Of a stretch of 64,000 nucleotides of DNA, positions 11,212-24,175 are shown piece by piece. Source of the DNA: Diospyros lotus (lineage: Eukaryota; Streptophyta; Magnoliopsida; Ericales; Ebenaceae); contig NC_068351.1 of the NCBI RefSeq assembly GCF_014633365.1, forward strand, positions 9,368,907 through 9,432,906. The letters run 5' to 3'. Below the pieces are notes generated by a model, which did no database searches, was not told the origin of the DNA, and saw only the letters and a list, made by a program, of their open reading frames with translations. The first letter of the stretch is position 1. Each line of letters begins with the position of its first letter. Both the position numbers and the translations under genes were made by a program.

Positions 11212-11942
11212 GGTCATCTCCACTATTACTCGTAACCTTTTCTGATAACATTTAATCAACATTGATTTCATATTCACGAGCACTTGTAGCAATTTGAGGA
11301 TTGGGGTTACTTTCATCACCATCAAGGTGTAGTGGACGAATCCATTGAAATAGTTGATTCTCATCCTCTTCATTACAGATTTTAAAGCTAAGGAAATCTG
11401 AACTCAATGATCTAAGAAAGTGTCTAAAGCTAATTTCAGAATACAAAGTTGAAATACCCCACCTAATAACACTAAATGAGAATTCAATTAGTTCATCTAC
11501 GGGTCCTGACATCATTGCAAATCTGCTATATAAAATTGGGCAAAAAGAACAAGTTTAATTATTTATTTAAGTAGACAAAGCTAATGAAGAAGAAGATGAA
11601 ATCAAATATAAGAAAGTTGGACTGAACTCTAGAGATTTGAAGGAGGAGAAGATGAAATGAAACAATAATATAATAATCATTAAAAGACTAATTACTCAAA
11701 TATATCACCAACAACAATGTAACTTTTGTATAAATGAAAAAAAAAAAAAAAAACAACAACAATCAAATTACCTCAAGAGCAATTTTTGCATTTGGTTGTA
11801 ACAAGTTGCTAATTAGTGGGTAGAAACAAAATCCTTCAAATTACCTTTAAAAAAACACAACAATAATCAAATTATTTAAAAACTAATTACTCAATATAAT
11901 TTCAATAAACAAGGTAACTTTTGATGAATTAGGAAAGAGGGG
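11212..11942. other. AT-rich spacer with a possible exon remnant
   Basis: On the minus strand, 11252-11515 is an open frame of 87 codons ending in a stop, with fairly ordinary amino-acid composition. It could be an exon or a gene fragment, but I recognise no family and see no partner exon. The rest is AT-rich, with an A-run at 11740-11752. A segment near 11688 (ACTAATTACTCAA) is repeated near 11881. Confidence 0.25.
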
Positions 11943-14690
11943 TGTAAGCACCCCCGCCCGGATATCCCAGCCACCCGGACTACCCGAACGGGAGCGCCTA
12001 CGGGAGGAGAAAAGAATGAGACACCAGACAAAGACAACCCCGGCATGCATACACAAAAAAATAAGAACAGCGGAAGCAAAGCTCAAGACATGCATGCACT
12101 ATGGGTACCCCGCTAACACAGCGGTCACAAGATAAATAAACAAACACAAACTCCTGTGCCGACATCCACAAGACTCAAGAAAATACCTGGCACAGTACGA
12201 AATAATAGAGTAAATTCTACCTAGACATCAGAGTGGATAGGGATTGACGAGACTGCCTGTACACCACACCGACTCTGTCGTTAAAGCTGACTCCCTTGCT
12301 ATGGCCCACGCCGCCACTACCTGGAATGATGGAAAGCAAGGTGAGTCGAGAGACTCAGCAAGCATAAAGAAAGAAAGGCTGAAGGCTGAACATAACCAGA
12401 AAACTCTCCCCAAAATAAACCCCCAGGTACACACAAGCCATGAGACACTACAACACAACAGCTCAATAGCATAACAAAATAAAAGCACATACCGGTCCTT
12501 GGGGCCCACATAAGACACTTGGCACCCAAGTCCCATACCAACCTGCCGCTGCCCTGAAAGGCAACAAATGTCTCCACAAACCTGCGCGCGCTGTCCCAGG
12601 CCGGTACTCCCGTCACCTGTATCCGTCGGTACTCCCGACAACCGAGCCATAGGCTCCCTCGGAACGGTACTCCCGTCCGAGAACTAAATACTACTAGTAT
12701 CCATGCAATGCACATAAAAATGCAATGGCGTAGTGAGCATCAACGTGATACAAGGCGCCCATACATCCAGGCATCAGGCCATGCTCCGCCCACATAGTAA
12801 ACCACACGCCATGCATATGCTCGCGGTGGATGCAACCTAACCAAACTAGAATGTCCGTGTCCAAGCATTCTCAATAAATGGATATCCCAATATGCATCCC
12901 GTACCCATGTGCATATCAAATCATGAACAGTAATACAATGTATCTAATCATGCAGTAAATCACATACCGGCAGAGCTAGTCAGCAGTGCCCGGCACCGGT
13001 CAACGGCCAGTGACTAGGGGTGTCCACCCGACGATCCACATCAGGGCCCTACCATAGTCTACCCCAGCGTCACCAACAACTGACCCCTGCCCCACTGCTC
13101 AATAGCTCTAACCGAACCATAAATAAATCTGATAAAAACCGTAAATAAAACCCGCACGACTAGGAACCTAGTCCCCAAACTGGTTCAGCATCATTCCCGA
13201 AAGGAGTGGGGGCGGTACAAACCCCCGTAGGCTCACAACGGATAAAATTATAGAAGCCTCGAATTTAATATAAATTAGAACAAATGAATAATAATTTAAC
13301 AAATAAGGTTAGGAGCCGAATTAAAGTAAGGGAGAGAATAAAGTACAGGAAATCACGGGGTGTTTCACGGGAATTAAAGATCAAGAAGAGGGGGTTAAGA
13401 GCTTGCCTTTACACGGCCGTTCCTTACTTTTCTTACGCACCCGCTGCGAAGTAAAACGTTCGCTGGCAATAAATAAAATCGCGACTTTAATTAAATAAAT
13501 CTACCGTGTAATATAATTAATTTAACCGTCTAAAATCCCTCGTAAGCGCACCACAATTAATATCTCAACGAGTCTCATATTTATTTTAAATTAAATCACG
13601 CTAATAAAGCCAGCTTAATAAATTAAATTTAAATCAAACGACTCCAAATTCCATAATTAATAAACGAGTCGAAACAGACGAAGGGAGGGTATAAAATACG
13701 AGAAATCACAGGGTTTCTCACGGGAATTAAAGAATACGAGGAAATGATTAGGAACTTGCCTGAAACTAGCTGATTCCGACCTCTCTCAAGCTCCCGATGC
13801 AAATTAAATCATTTCCTAACAAATAACACAATCGGGACCCAAATTAATTAATTTTAATCGCGTAAAATTTATAATTTAAACACGTAATACTTCTACTAAT
13901 TTTTACCCACGTACCTGATCACTTCTCATGCCGAAAAATCCTGAAATTATTTTATTTTCCTTTATTTTCTTCATTTTCTTTTCTTTCTTTCCTCTTCTTT
14001 CTTCTTCTTCTTTTCTTCTTCCTCCCTGCATCTCCCGCGCCTGCAACTCCATTTCTTCTTCTCCTTTTCTTTCCTTCTTCTTCTTTTCTTCTTCCTTTTC
14101 CTCTTCTTCATTTCTTCTTCTTCCTTTCTTCTTCTTCTTCTTCTTCTTCCCCGCGCTGCTGCCTCCTTCTTCTCCTCCCACGCGTCCGGCCGCCTGCAAC
14201 CACGCATGGCTGCAGCCAGCCTTCGCTGTCCGGCCCTCCGCTGGTCGCCGGGCCTACCTCCGGCCATCACCGCGCGCCACCGCGTCGCCCCGACTGCCGC
14301 TGCTTCACATCGCCATGGCCGCGACTTCTTCAAGCTGTGGCTGCTCCTCGTCGCTGCCATGGCCGAGCTTTGCTTGGCCAGCCTCCCATGGCCTCCACCT
14401 CTTTCTCTCTCCCTAGTTCAATCTCTCTCTCTCTCTCCCTCTATCGATCACTCCCTTCCTCCCAATCTCTCGGCCTACCTTGCTCTCTCTCACCCGATCT
14501 CTATCTCTCACTCTCTACTCACTGTTCTTCTCTGTTTCCATTTGACAGAAAAGTGGCCACTTTGCTTAACCCCTACGCACACGCGCACAGCCACAAAATT
14601 TTAACAAATTAATTAATTTAATTTATTAGTTTATTATTATTTTAGTTATATTATTATTCTTATTATTATTTTTTTTTTTGGGATATTACA
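11943..14690 (-). repeat. solo LTR, Ty3 family A, copy 1 (TSD AGGGG)
   Basis: On the minus strand this LTR runs from TGTAATATCCC at 14690 to GGGGGTGCTTACA at 11943. It is flanked on both sides by AGGGG (11938-11942 and 14691-14695), a perfect 5 bp target duplication. No internal region is present, so it is a solo LTR produced by recombination between two LTRs. Its 3' half matches the copies at 19139 and 25640 closely; the 5' half diverges. A long TTC-rich tract lies at about 13965-14160. Frames through that tract, rich in Ser/Phe on one strand and Lys/Glu on the other, are composition artefacts. Confidence 0.92.
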
Positions 14691-14695
14691 AGGGG

Positions 14696-14920
14696 TGTAA
14701 TACCCCGAGAGCTCAGAGAAGTTAGTATATATCGAGGATAGTGTAAGAAAGGAAACAACACCAGCTGGATACCTTTTGGGCTGAATGTTGGCAAAGAACT
14801 CCCAAGTTAAGTGTGCTTGACCTAGGGTAATCCAGGGATGGGTGACCTCCTGGGAAGTTCGTGTAGACCCATCAGGATAAGTTGTTCCGGATCTTCCTAT
14901 CGCTCGAACGGGATGTTACA
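14696..14920 (+). repeat. Cassandra-type solo LTR carrying a 5S rRNA-like promoter
   Basis: This 225 bp unit runs from TGTAATACCCC to GGATGTTACA. It contains a block close to 5S rRNA, including AAGTTAAGTGTGCTTG and GGATGGGTGACCTCCTGGGA, which correspond to the 5S internal promoter A and C boxes. 5S-bearing LTRs are the defining feature of Cassandra TRIM elements. The flanks are AGGGG and AGAGG, a possible target duplication with one change. The solo LTR of family A abuts it on the left. Confidence 0.9.
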
Positions 14921-16269
14921 AGAGGAACCTTCAAATTACGTTTTGTGTTTTGTGTTTTGTGTTTTGGTTGTAACTCGTAAATAAATTCCTCAAATTAGCT
15001 TGTAATTTGAACAAATAAATGACGAGAATAACACTTTAAAATGGAAAAGAAAAACATAGCAAGGAGTTTTTGTTTTTAAATAACAGTTTAAGATTTCAAG
15101 TGACATGGAAATATTCAATCATGAAATACTTGACTATTAAATTAAAATATTCAATCATGAGATACTTGACTATTAAAATAAAATATAAATAATGAGATTC
15201 TTAATGAGAATGAGATTTATCACGTGGATTGAAAATTTATTTTATTTATTTGATAACAAATTCTTATTTAAAAAGCTTAAATTTTATTTTTCATTTATGA
15301 AAATTTAACTGATATTTTTTGGAGATTTTACTAATATTTTTGAATATTTTCTCTATATTTTGTAAAAATTTATATTACAAGTTCATGGAAATAATATTTT
15401 ACAGAAATATCACAGATATTTTTTAATATTTCTAGAATATTTTGACAGATAGAATATTACACTTCTTATCTAATTGGTACTCTTGATTTACGAAAATATA
15501 GACAAAAATATTGCAGAAATCACGGGTATTTTAAACTTTGAAGACACTGCGTACTCAGTTTTCCAATTCCTTAAAATGGTTTGTGATTGAGTCAATTCCA
15601 GAGATCTATTACACTCACTCAAGGGGACAAGAAAGACAAGTCAGAAAGCTTTTTCCTGTGAAAGTGAAAGGGAGAGATTATAGGTAAAAGGAACCATACT
15701 CAAAAGACAAGTTTATATATATATATATATATATTAATGTATGCTCATGTCTAAAGATATGATATAAATAATAAATAAAAATAATTATAATTTATACATA
15801 TTATGTTAAAATTTATACGTATTAAACGTTTTATCAAATCAAATAATAAACAAACATATAAGAGTAAGTAAAAATAAATTGTAAACACCTAACAAAAAAT
15901 AAAAATTAAAATTATTGTATACTTGTTAATATTTTATAATAAAAAAAAAAGTATCAGCATGTATTCTGCATACTTCCGAGCTTATATTCTATAATTAAAT
16001 ACCAATCTGTATTCTACAATTAAATATCAGTCTGTATTATACAATTCCAAACAAATTAAATATATTATGTATTATTTTATATTTAATTTTTTTTATATTT
16101 AATTTGTTTGGAATTATATAATACAAACTGATATTTAATAGTAGAATACAGGCTGATATGCAGAATATATGTATACTCTACAATATAAAAGAAATTAAAA
16201 TTAAAATACACATCAGTTGGTGCTACTGACATCAAATTATAACTATATAAGAAAAACAAACATTATATT
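14921..16269. repeat. AT-rich spacer with an inverted-repeat element at about 15955-16170
   Basis: No gene is seen. At about 15955-16170 two arms of roughly 90-110 bases are inverted copies of each other around a short AT loop near 16070 (AATTCCAAACAAATTAAATAT on the left is mirrored on the right). This has the form of a foldback/MITE element. A TA microsatellite lies at 15713-15734, and a fourfold TTTTGTG-type short repeat at 14940-14964. Confidence 0.6.
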
Positions 16270-16877
16270 GGCCCCATTTGTTGTAGCTTAATTAGAGAAA
16301 TTATATTTTCCAGCTTCTTAGATTATAGTTTCTAAAACTTAGAATAAGTTGTAAACCTATTTACTGCTAAGTTGTGGTTAAGCAGTTGTGGTATTTGATA
16401 CCATAAGTTGTAAAATAGCTTATTTTTATATAATTGTCCATAATATCCTTAGTAGTTATAGAATGATAATTTAAAAATTAATTAGTGTATATGTATAAGT
16501 TTTAAGTGTTATAACTAATAAATTATGAGAAAAGAGACGCTTGATTGCGAGAGAGAGGGAGATGGCGAAAGAGATGAAGAGATCTAAAAATGGAGATAGC
16601 GGTGGAGAAAATAGACGCTTGATTGCGTGGACATGAGGGTAATTCTTTGTTAAAAATAGGGGCAAAATTGTCACAAAAATGTCATTAAAATGTGACCGTT
16701 TAATCAAAAATTGTAGAAGATGGGGTACCCAGCTTTGAAAAAGCCAGCTTCTACCCCTTCTAAAAACTAGTAGAAGGTATATGCTATAATTCTACAAGTT
16801 AGAACAAACACTACATTCCCACTTTTTTTAAGCTAGAAGCTAAAAGTTGTAGATTTGAAACTGCAACAAACAGACCC
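16270..16877. mobile_element. MITE with terminal inverted repeats and 3 bp ATT flanks
   Basis: The left end GGCCCCATTTGTTGTAGCTT and the right end, read in reverse as GGGTCTGTTTGTTGCAGTTT, form an imperfect inverted repeat. ATT flanks both sides (16267-16269 and 16878-16880). The 608 bp interior has no transposase. A GACGCTTGATTGCG motif occurs twice (near 16536 and 16613). The termini resemble PIF/Harbinger- or hAT-type MITEs. The 3 bp duplication favours the former, but the assignment is uncertain. Confidence 0.65.
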
Positions 16878-19138
16878 ATTGTCATATACCAAAAGCGTGA
16901 ATTAAAACTTTATAAAAAGTGGGTTAAACATTTTCAAAATATATATGCTTTACAAAAGATGTGTTAATAACATGTCTTCAAACATGTGTTTGTCCAAACT
17001 TCCTCCTCATTATTTTTCAAAAAGTCTTTATATCAATTTGTATATATCCCCAATGAGGAACATGCACAACAATTTGGTAATTTGTAGAAACAAAAAAAAA
17101 TATAGATTAGTACATTTGTTAGAAATATACATAAATATCGTAAAATACATTCGATGCAATGACAATAAGAAGAAAGAGGCTTTGGAGATTTGGGCACAGT
17201 TAAATGGTAAAAGTATTTAAATTTTCAACTGTCATCGTTGCCATTGACTACAACACATGGGTAAGAACAATTTAAATAAGATGACATAATGTGAAAAATT
17301 GGCACATGATAATTAATAATTTTGATGCTGGGTTAAGTGAGTTATAAGCAAATTGGGCCTTGATAAAGTATTTGTCTGGTTTTTAAAGTATAATAATAAT
17401 AATAATAATTTTAAGGTATAATAATAATAATAATAATTTTTTCAGATTTTCATTCATTTTATTTGATACCTTAAAAACTTAAAATACCTTAAAATTAATA
17501 AGGTTTTTTCATTCATTTTATTCATTATTTTATTTTATTTTTTAGATTTTAAATTTTAAGTTTTTAAGGTATAATAATAATAATTTTATTTTTAACACAA
17601 AATAGAGACATTTTAAATTTGAAATTAAAAAATAGAGAAATCATCCTACACTAAAAATAATTCTATTTTTATTTTATTAACAGACTATTTTTAACATTAA
17701 AATTTGAAATTAAAAATAAATTTACAAAAAAATTCTTAATTAAAACTAAAGCTAAATTACATGGGATAAAGGGAAAAGTAAAATTTAATATTAAAATTAT
17801 AAATTAAATATATAAAAAATTTAGCACCTCTATGTCATATTCCAATAAGAAACACGGTGTAAATAACTTCACCAGCACTGAGATCACAAATTCACAATCC
17901 TAGAAAGATTTGACAATTACAACAATTGCGCAGTTTCATAAACAATGCTTTTAAATTGTCATTGAGACTAAAATTTAACTTTAGCGGTGCATTGATTGTT
18001 GCACAGGACACATAAGTGAATATCGTAAACCCATATTGCAGCCCCCATAAATTACTTTTTTTTTTATATCCACACAACTCAAATGCACTTCACTTCACAA
18101 TCACAAAGATATCCCAAAAAATCTGTTCTTCAAAATATCTTTGATTTATTTTTTTACTGCTTTTTTTAACAAAAAAAAGTGACATCTCTTGTATTAACAA
18201 ATATAATACGTTTACAGTTTATGAAATGCAAAATTCAAAAGACTAACTTTGTAATTTATTTTAAAATTTCAAGAAAAAAATAAGATCATTAATGTATGAA
18301 TTCGATCTAATCAATTAGTTTAATTAAATAATGTTACATAAAATGATGGTATTTACTATTGTAGAAATGAGCACAATGAAAATATTGTAAATTGTGAGCA
18401 CAGTTTTAGCTACTTCAAACTATAAAATATTACAATTAAAGTGAAATTACAATTAAACAAATCCATATCCATGAAATTACAATTAAATTTTATTATCTGA
18501 TATTACAATTAAAGTGATATTATATTTGTTAATATATTTATTATATCCATGATATTATCTGATTTTATATAATATATCAAACAAATCCATATACATGAAA
18601 TTACAATTAAAGCCATAATGGACCAAGAAATTCCAACGGTTTTTTTAATTTTTTTTTCTTGAAAAACCATAGTCTGGAAATGAAGATCAGCAACCTTAGA
18701 GCAAAACGAACAGGAAAAAAAAAAAAGAAATAAATCTAGATCAGGAATTTCCATCAAACAGATACAGAAAGAGAGGAAAAGAACTTTTGACAACAGAATA
18801 ACAAAAAAACAAAGAACATAGCATAAAGGAAATGCACATGTTTAAACAAACACAAAATCTAAAGCCGTGATATGACACGGAAAACGGAACAATACCAAGA
18901 CAAAGGAAGGAGAGGCGTGGCTGAGTGGAGCGAAAAGACTTGGTAACCAAATTGGAAGCAGCAGCACCACCACATGAACTAAAACCGAAGGAACTATATA
19001 CACACAGTGACTATATATATATATAATATATACATACATAGTCGCGATGGATATACATACAGTGACAAGAGAGAGATAAGGGATGAGAGAGAATGAGAAA
19101 TAAGGGATGAGGAGAGAGAGATATACAGTGAATGAGGA
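16878..19138. other. AT-rich spacer with simple repeats, no gene seen
   Basis: It contains TAA/ATA trinucleotide runs at about 17388-17440 and 17571-17584, inverted copies of CCTTAAAA-type words around 17460-17575, and partly repeated TGAAATTACAATTAA segments at 18440-18610. A TA run is at 19012-19024. Open frames here are short and AT-driven. Confidence 0.6.
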
Positions 19139-21737
19139 TGTAAGCACCCCCGTCCGGATAGCCTAACCGTCGGGACTATCCGAACGGGAGCGCCTACGGG
19201 AGGAGAAAAATAATGAAACAAGAGACAAAGACCACCCCAGCATGCATACACGAAAATAAGAACAACGGAAGCAAAGCTCAAGACATGCATGCACTACGGG
19301 TACCCCGCTAACACAGCGGTCACAAGATAAATAAATAAACACAAGCTCTTGTGCCGGCATATACGAGACTCGAGAAAACATCTGACACAGTACAAAATAA
19401 TAGGGTAAACCCTACTCAGACATCAGAGTTGATAGGGATTGACGAGACTGCCTGTACACCACATCGACTCTGTCGTTAACGCTGACTCCCTTGCCATGGC
19501 CCACGCTGCCACTACCTGGAATGATGGAAAGTAAGATGAGTCGAGAGACTCAGCAAGTATAAGGAAGAAAGGCTAAAGGCTGAACATAACCAGAAAACTC
19601 TCCCCAAAATAAACCCCCAGGTACACACAAGGCATGAGACGCTACAACACAATAGTAAAGCATAATAAAAGCACATACCGGTCCTTGGGGCCCACATAAG
19701 ATACTTGGCACCCAAGTCCCATACCAACCTACCGCTGCCCTAAAAGGCAACAAATGTCTCCACAAACCTGCGCGCGCTGTCCCAAGCCGGTACTCCTGTC
19801 ACCTGTATCCGTCGGTACTCCCGACAACCGAGCCATAGGCTCCCTCGGAACGGTACTCCCGTCCGAGAACTAAATACTACCAGTATCCATGCAATGCACG
19901 TAGAAATGCAATGGCGTAGTGAGCATCAACGTGATACAAGGCGCCCATACATCCAGGCATCAGGCCATGCTCCGCCCACATAGTAAACCACACGCCATGC
20001 ATATGCCGCGCTGGATGCAACCTAACCAAGCTAGAATGTCCATGTCCAAGCATACTCAGTAAATGAATATCCCAACATACATTCCGTACCCATGTGCATA
20101 TCAAATCATGAACAGTAATACAAGGCATCTAATCATGCAGTAAATCACATACCGGCAGAGCTAGTCAGCAGTGCCCGACACCGGTCAATGGCCAGTGACT
20201 AGGGGTGTCCACCCGACGGTCCACATTAGGGCCGTACAATAGTCTACCCCAGCGTCACCAACAACCGACTCCTGCCCTACTGCTCGATAGCTTTAACCGA
20301 ACCATAAATAAATCCGAGAAAAACTGTAAATAAACCCTATAAAATCATAAATAAATCCGCCCGTCTAGGAACCTAATTCCCAGGCTGGTTCGGCATCATT
20401 CCCAAAGGGAGTGGGGGCGGTACAAACCCCCATAAGCTCACAACAAATAAAACTCTAGAAGCCTCGGATTTAATTTAAATTAAAACAAATGAATAAGAAT
20501 AACAAATAAGGTTAGGAGCCGAATTAGAGTAAGGGAGAGAATAAAGTATAGGAAATCACGGGGTGTTTCAAGGGAATTAAAGATCAAGAAGAGAGGGTTA
20601 AGAGCTTGCCTTTACACGGCCGTTTTTTTTACCCTTCTTGTGTTCTCGCTACGAAGTAAAACGTTTCCTGATAATTAATAAAATCATTAGTCCCAATTAT
20701 ATATTATCAATAAACATACACTTCACTTATATATATTATTAAACCCATTCTCTTACATTCGCGACACCCCACAACTCACTGCTACCTCATCCATAATATA
20801 TTTATATACATATATAACACTCCTTTGCTTATCACCTCATCAAGTCTAATTCCATCAAGCCCAATTCAATTACTGCCCACACTCCACAACTAAATGACCG
20901 CTAAAACTCACACCTCCACATATATATATATATACTATATATATATGTACACCAAATTAATACACCTAACACAGCATAATCACCCAAAATTAACAAAATC
21001 AAACTTATAATTAAAATCTAACCGTATAAAATTATTAATACATAACAACTTACTTACCCAGCTAACTAAACCGCGAAAATTTCTCTTAATTTCCAGCCTC
21101 AAAGCGTCTTCTTCTTCTTCTTCCGAACTCTCTGCTTCGCTCACTGTTTTAACCCCATTTTAGTTTCAATTAGAAGCATTTATAGCAGCAAAATTACCAG
21201 CCAATACCTAAAAAAAATCGATCAAATACTTAGCCAAATTGGCCTTAAATTGCGTGCAAGGCAGAGGCGTGGAAGAGGCAGTCGCTGGGCGCGCCAGTGT
21301 GCGCCACCTGACTGCGCAGTGGGCTGGCACTGGCGCCCCAAAACGGCGCCGTTTTGGGTTGCCTCTGCTGCCCAAAAATTAATTTTTCTTCCCAGCGTGC
21401 GCGTCGCTCCTTGGCTCAATCTCGCGCCTCACCTGCCTCCCTCGCGCCCGCGTGCCACTCGGCCAGCTGCTCCATTCAGCATATAAACACACCAAACTAA
21501 ATTTAAAGGAACCCTCAGCCGCCTTCCGAAAATTGCATTCCGACGCCCAAAACTTCCATTAATAATTATTTTCTCAAATAAATTAATATTTCTTTTTAAC
21601 CCACAAATATTCAATAATCACCACAAATAAAAATTAAATCAATATTTCTCTTAAACCCAAAAATATTTAACAATTATTAATTACTCCCGACCAAATTAAT
21701 AATCATTTATTTATTTTCCAATTCTCGGGATATTACA
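19139..21737 (-). repeat. solo LTR, Ty3 family A, copy 2 (TSD GAGGA)
   Basis: On the minus strand it runs from TGTAATATCCC at 21737 to GGGGTGCTTACA at 19139. It is bounded by a perfect 5 bp duplication GAGGA (19134-19138 and 21738-21742). The 3' half (19139-20660 as plotted) is highly similar to copy 1, base for base over long runs. The 5' half (about 20690-21737) differs and includes a GC-rich stretch at 21250-21480. No internal sequence is present. Short frames within it are not genes. Confidence 0.92.
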
Positions 21738-21863
21738 GAGGATATACACAGTGAATGAGAGAGACATACTTTGAGCAGCGATGAAGCTTCATGTGCAGTG
21801 CCCAGGAGGCGGCAGACAACTTCGGCAGATAATTAAGAGAGTGGGAGAAAGGGAAAAAAAGAG

Positions 21864-22260
21864 GTGCCGAGATCTGCTGTCTTAAAATGATGTCCTATTA
21901 GTTGTCCCTCCAATCAAAAATAGCCACGTCATCATATAATTAAACATAATAAAAAATCTGTTGTATCTCCAACTTAACGGCAGCAAGTAACGCCATCTTC
22001 TAAAATCTGTTCTGCGGACCTTCTTCTTGCTGTCTTCTTCTTCCACCTCGAGGTCTAGCTTCACAATCGCCAACGTCGGCCGCAACACTGCCTTTGCCTT
22101 CTTTCAGAACGATCACTGTCACACCAACATTAGAAAAAGAAGCTAATCGGCACTGCCACCGCTGTCGTCAACATTTTATCCGGTCGAGATTCTCTACCAG
22201 AGCCCGCAACAACGTCTCGACAACATCCGAATGGTTGTTTCAAAGATCAAAACTCATTTT
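21864..22260 (+). repeat. left terminal inverted repeat of the Pack-MULE
   Basis: It begins GTGCCGAGATCTGCTGTC and pairs with the right terminal repeat up to about 22260. It holds pyrimidine-rich and coding-looking stretches (22020-22250). Similar stretches occur in both repeats and yield matching but non-genic frames of 68 codons. Confidence 0.85.
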
Positions 22261-22927
22261 GAAGGAGCTGTGGGCATTGCTGGGGCGCTTTGGGGAGGAA
22301 ATGAGTGATAGGAAAGTAATGCACACCAGGTGTTTGAGGTATGAACAAGGTATGAAATTTCTCAAATAATCTTGTTTTTCCATTTTAAATGGTTGTAAAA
22401 ATTGTTCTCTTTTGTTCCTTTACCTGGTAACCAAAAATGATTGTCAGGAAAATGGTCTTAATAAAAATCAATTATTAAATGCAAACAAAGCATCGAAATA
22501 AACAAGTACATAAAACAAAACTGGTCTAGCCCATAACCCACCTGAAGAAATGCCTGAATGCAATAATCACTGGTCTCCAGTTGAACAAGCTTATTAGAAA
22601 TTCTTGTAGTGTGCCCCAGGCTTCCTGCTCGTGGTGTCCATTTCCCATCAGCAGGTAAAATTGGCTGATTTAGGTCCCTGGAAAGAATGGGGTGTTTATT
22701 TGTTTGTAGAATTTTTTCTATTAAATCACATTCTTGGAAAAAAAAAAGTTGTTAAATGGGTACTGAAAGATTCTCTCTTATACTTACAGGAAAAAAAAAA
22801 TTGTTCTCTTTTAAAAATTTGTCTTTATGCTTATGCTTGTATTTATGGGCTCATCTAATTTATGATATAGAAACTGAAATATGATCAAATCAATAATCTT
22901 TTTACTTTGTATTGGTTTTTGAAGGTT

Positions 22928-23365
22928 ATGGAGGCCAATAATTTTATAGAACATCAATCTCGTAGGAAGCTGGATTTTGACAATGGAGAGAATGATATAC
23001 TTTTTGACACCACGAGAACAGATGTAGATGAGAACGAAGACAATCAAGCTAAATTTGACAGTAATGAATATATTACTTCCATTCATTCCAAAATTCCTTC
23101 TGAAGCAATTCAAAAAATTGATATGGAGTTTGAAACAGAAGAAGAAGCTTATAACTTTTATAATGCTTATGCTTACAAAATAGGTTTTAGTATTCTGAGA
23201 AGTAAAGGAAACAAAGGTAGTGATGGGAAGATGATAAATAGAACATTTTGTTGCTCTTGTGAAGGTCGTCGTGTCCTTCTTCTTTCTCTACCCTCCCCAC
23301 TTTTTGGCTTAATTTGGTTGCAGAAGGCAGTCAGCACAAACAAGGAAGAAGAAGAGATGATGTAA
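22928..23365 (+). pseudogene. FAR1 DNA-binding domain fragment inside the Pack-MULE
   Basis: From the ATG at 22928 an acidic leader of about 65 residues leads into a FAR1-type domain (about 23123-23269). It has the hallmark MEFETEEEAYNFYNAYA, a basic RSKGNK segment, then TFCCSCEGRR with the first cysteines of the WRKY-GCM1-like zinc fold. The later Cys/His ligands are absent, and the frame ends at 23365 after an unrelated hydrophobic tail. FAR1/FHY3 proteins descend from Mutator-like transposases, so this may be the N-terminal remnant of the element's own transposase or a captured FRS gene exon. Confidence 0.75.
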
Positions 23366-23639
23366 TTTATTACTCAGCCAGTCTTTTTATTGCCTGAACA
23401 ACTGTGGATTAGTTTTGAATTAATTTTTATACAATTCCTTATATGAGAAATCAACATGAGAGATCACATGTTAAAATTCAAAAGTTCATAAATTTAAATG
23501 AACAAATGAAATAAGAGTAAATAAAAAAATGAACTCTATGGAGTTCTTAATCTATAATTAGAGTTTGCTCTAATTCCTAATATATATATATATGTACAAG
23601 TGTGGGTTCATTTTGTCTGCTCCAACCCATAATCACAAT

Positions 23640-24110
23640 CTCACAAGCAGCATCATCAAGAACTAGCCCTTTCTCATGGCGTAAATCATCAAAGCATAAT
23701 CAAGAACAATTTCACAAGCAGCATAATCAAAGTCGATCCTTCCATGCCTGTAGTTCCCATCAATTAAATTGGTAAAAATAATATCATTTGGCACCAATCT
23801 TCCATCAATTAAATTAATAAAAATTACATCATTTGGCACCAATCCTCTGTCACACATTTCATCAAACAGTTGGTTTGCATCATCTAACCTACTATTCTTG
23901 CAAAATCCATTAATCAAGACACTGTAAATATAGGCATTGGGAAAAGAAACCCTTCTTCCAAATTTCCCAATTTACAGTAATCATTTATCAACTTATTGAA
24001 CTAACAGCATTAGGCCTCAAACCCCACTTCCCAATTTGATTAAAAATCAACTGGGCTTCTTTCATTTTACTTGCACAAGCTGTACATCAGAATGTTAAAA
24101 TTTCATTACA
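23640..24110 (-). pseudogene. captured pentatricopeptide-repeat (PPR) gene fragment
   Basis: Read on the minus strand from about 24107, the frames give PPR-like text: FNILMYSLCK, then KEAQLIFNQIGKWGLRPNAV after a frameshift, then SVLINGFCKNSRLDDANQLF and CDRGLVPNDVIFINLIDG. The last stretch is repeated once (RLVPNDIIFTNLIDG), a small internal duplication. At least one stop and one frameshift are present. PPR proteins act in organelle RNA processing; this piece lacks a start, a transit peptide and most repeats. It is a transduplicated fragment. Confidence 0.8.
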
Positions 24111-24175
24111 GTACCCACAAGCTGTCGCAGGCGAATTCGACTTCATCAACAGGTTAAGAAGACGACCACGGGCTT

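Noticed and set aside
12228..12715. 132-140 codon frames on the minus strand, with similar frames at 19512-19765 and 27542-27871
   Set aside because: They lie inside the solo LTRs, occur in two frames at once, and show no domain. They recur only because the LTR is repeated.
13928..14416. 162-codon Ser/Phe-rich frame and its Lys/Glu-rich antisense
   Set aside because: It is caused by a TTC/GAA-rich tract in the LTR; composition only.
18901..18960. possible tRNA-Ser gene (GTGGCTGAGTGG)
   Set aside because: Only an A-box-like word is present; no B box or cloverleaf partner arms follow.
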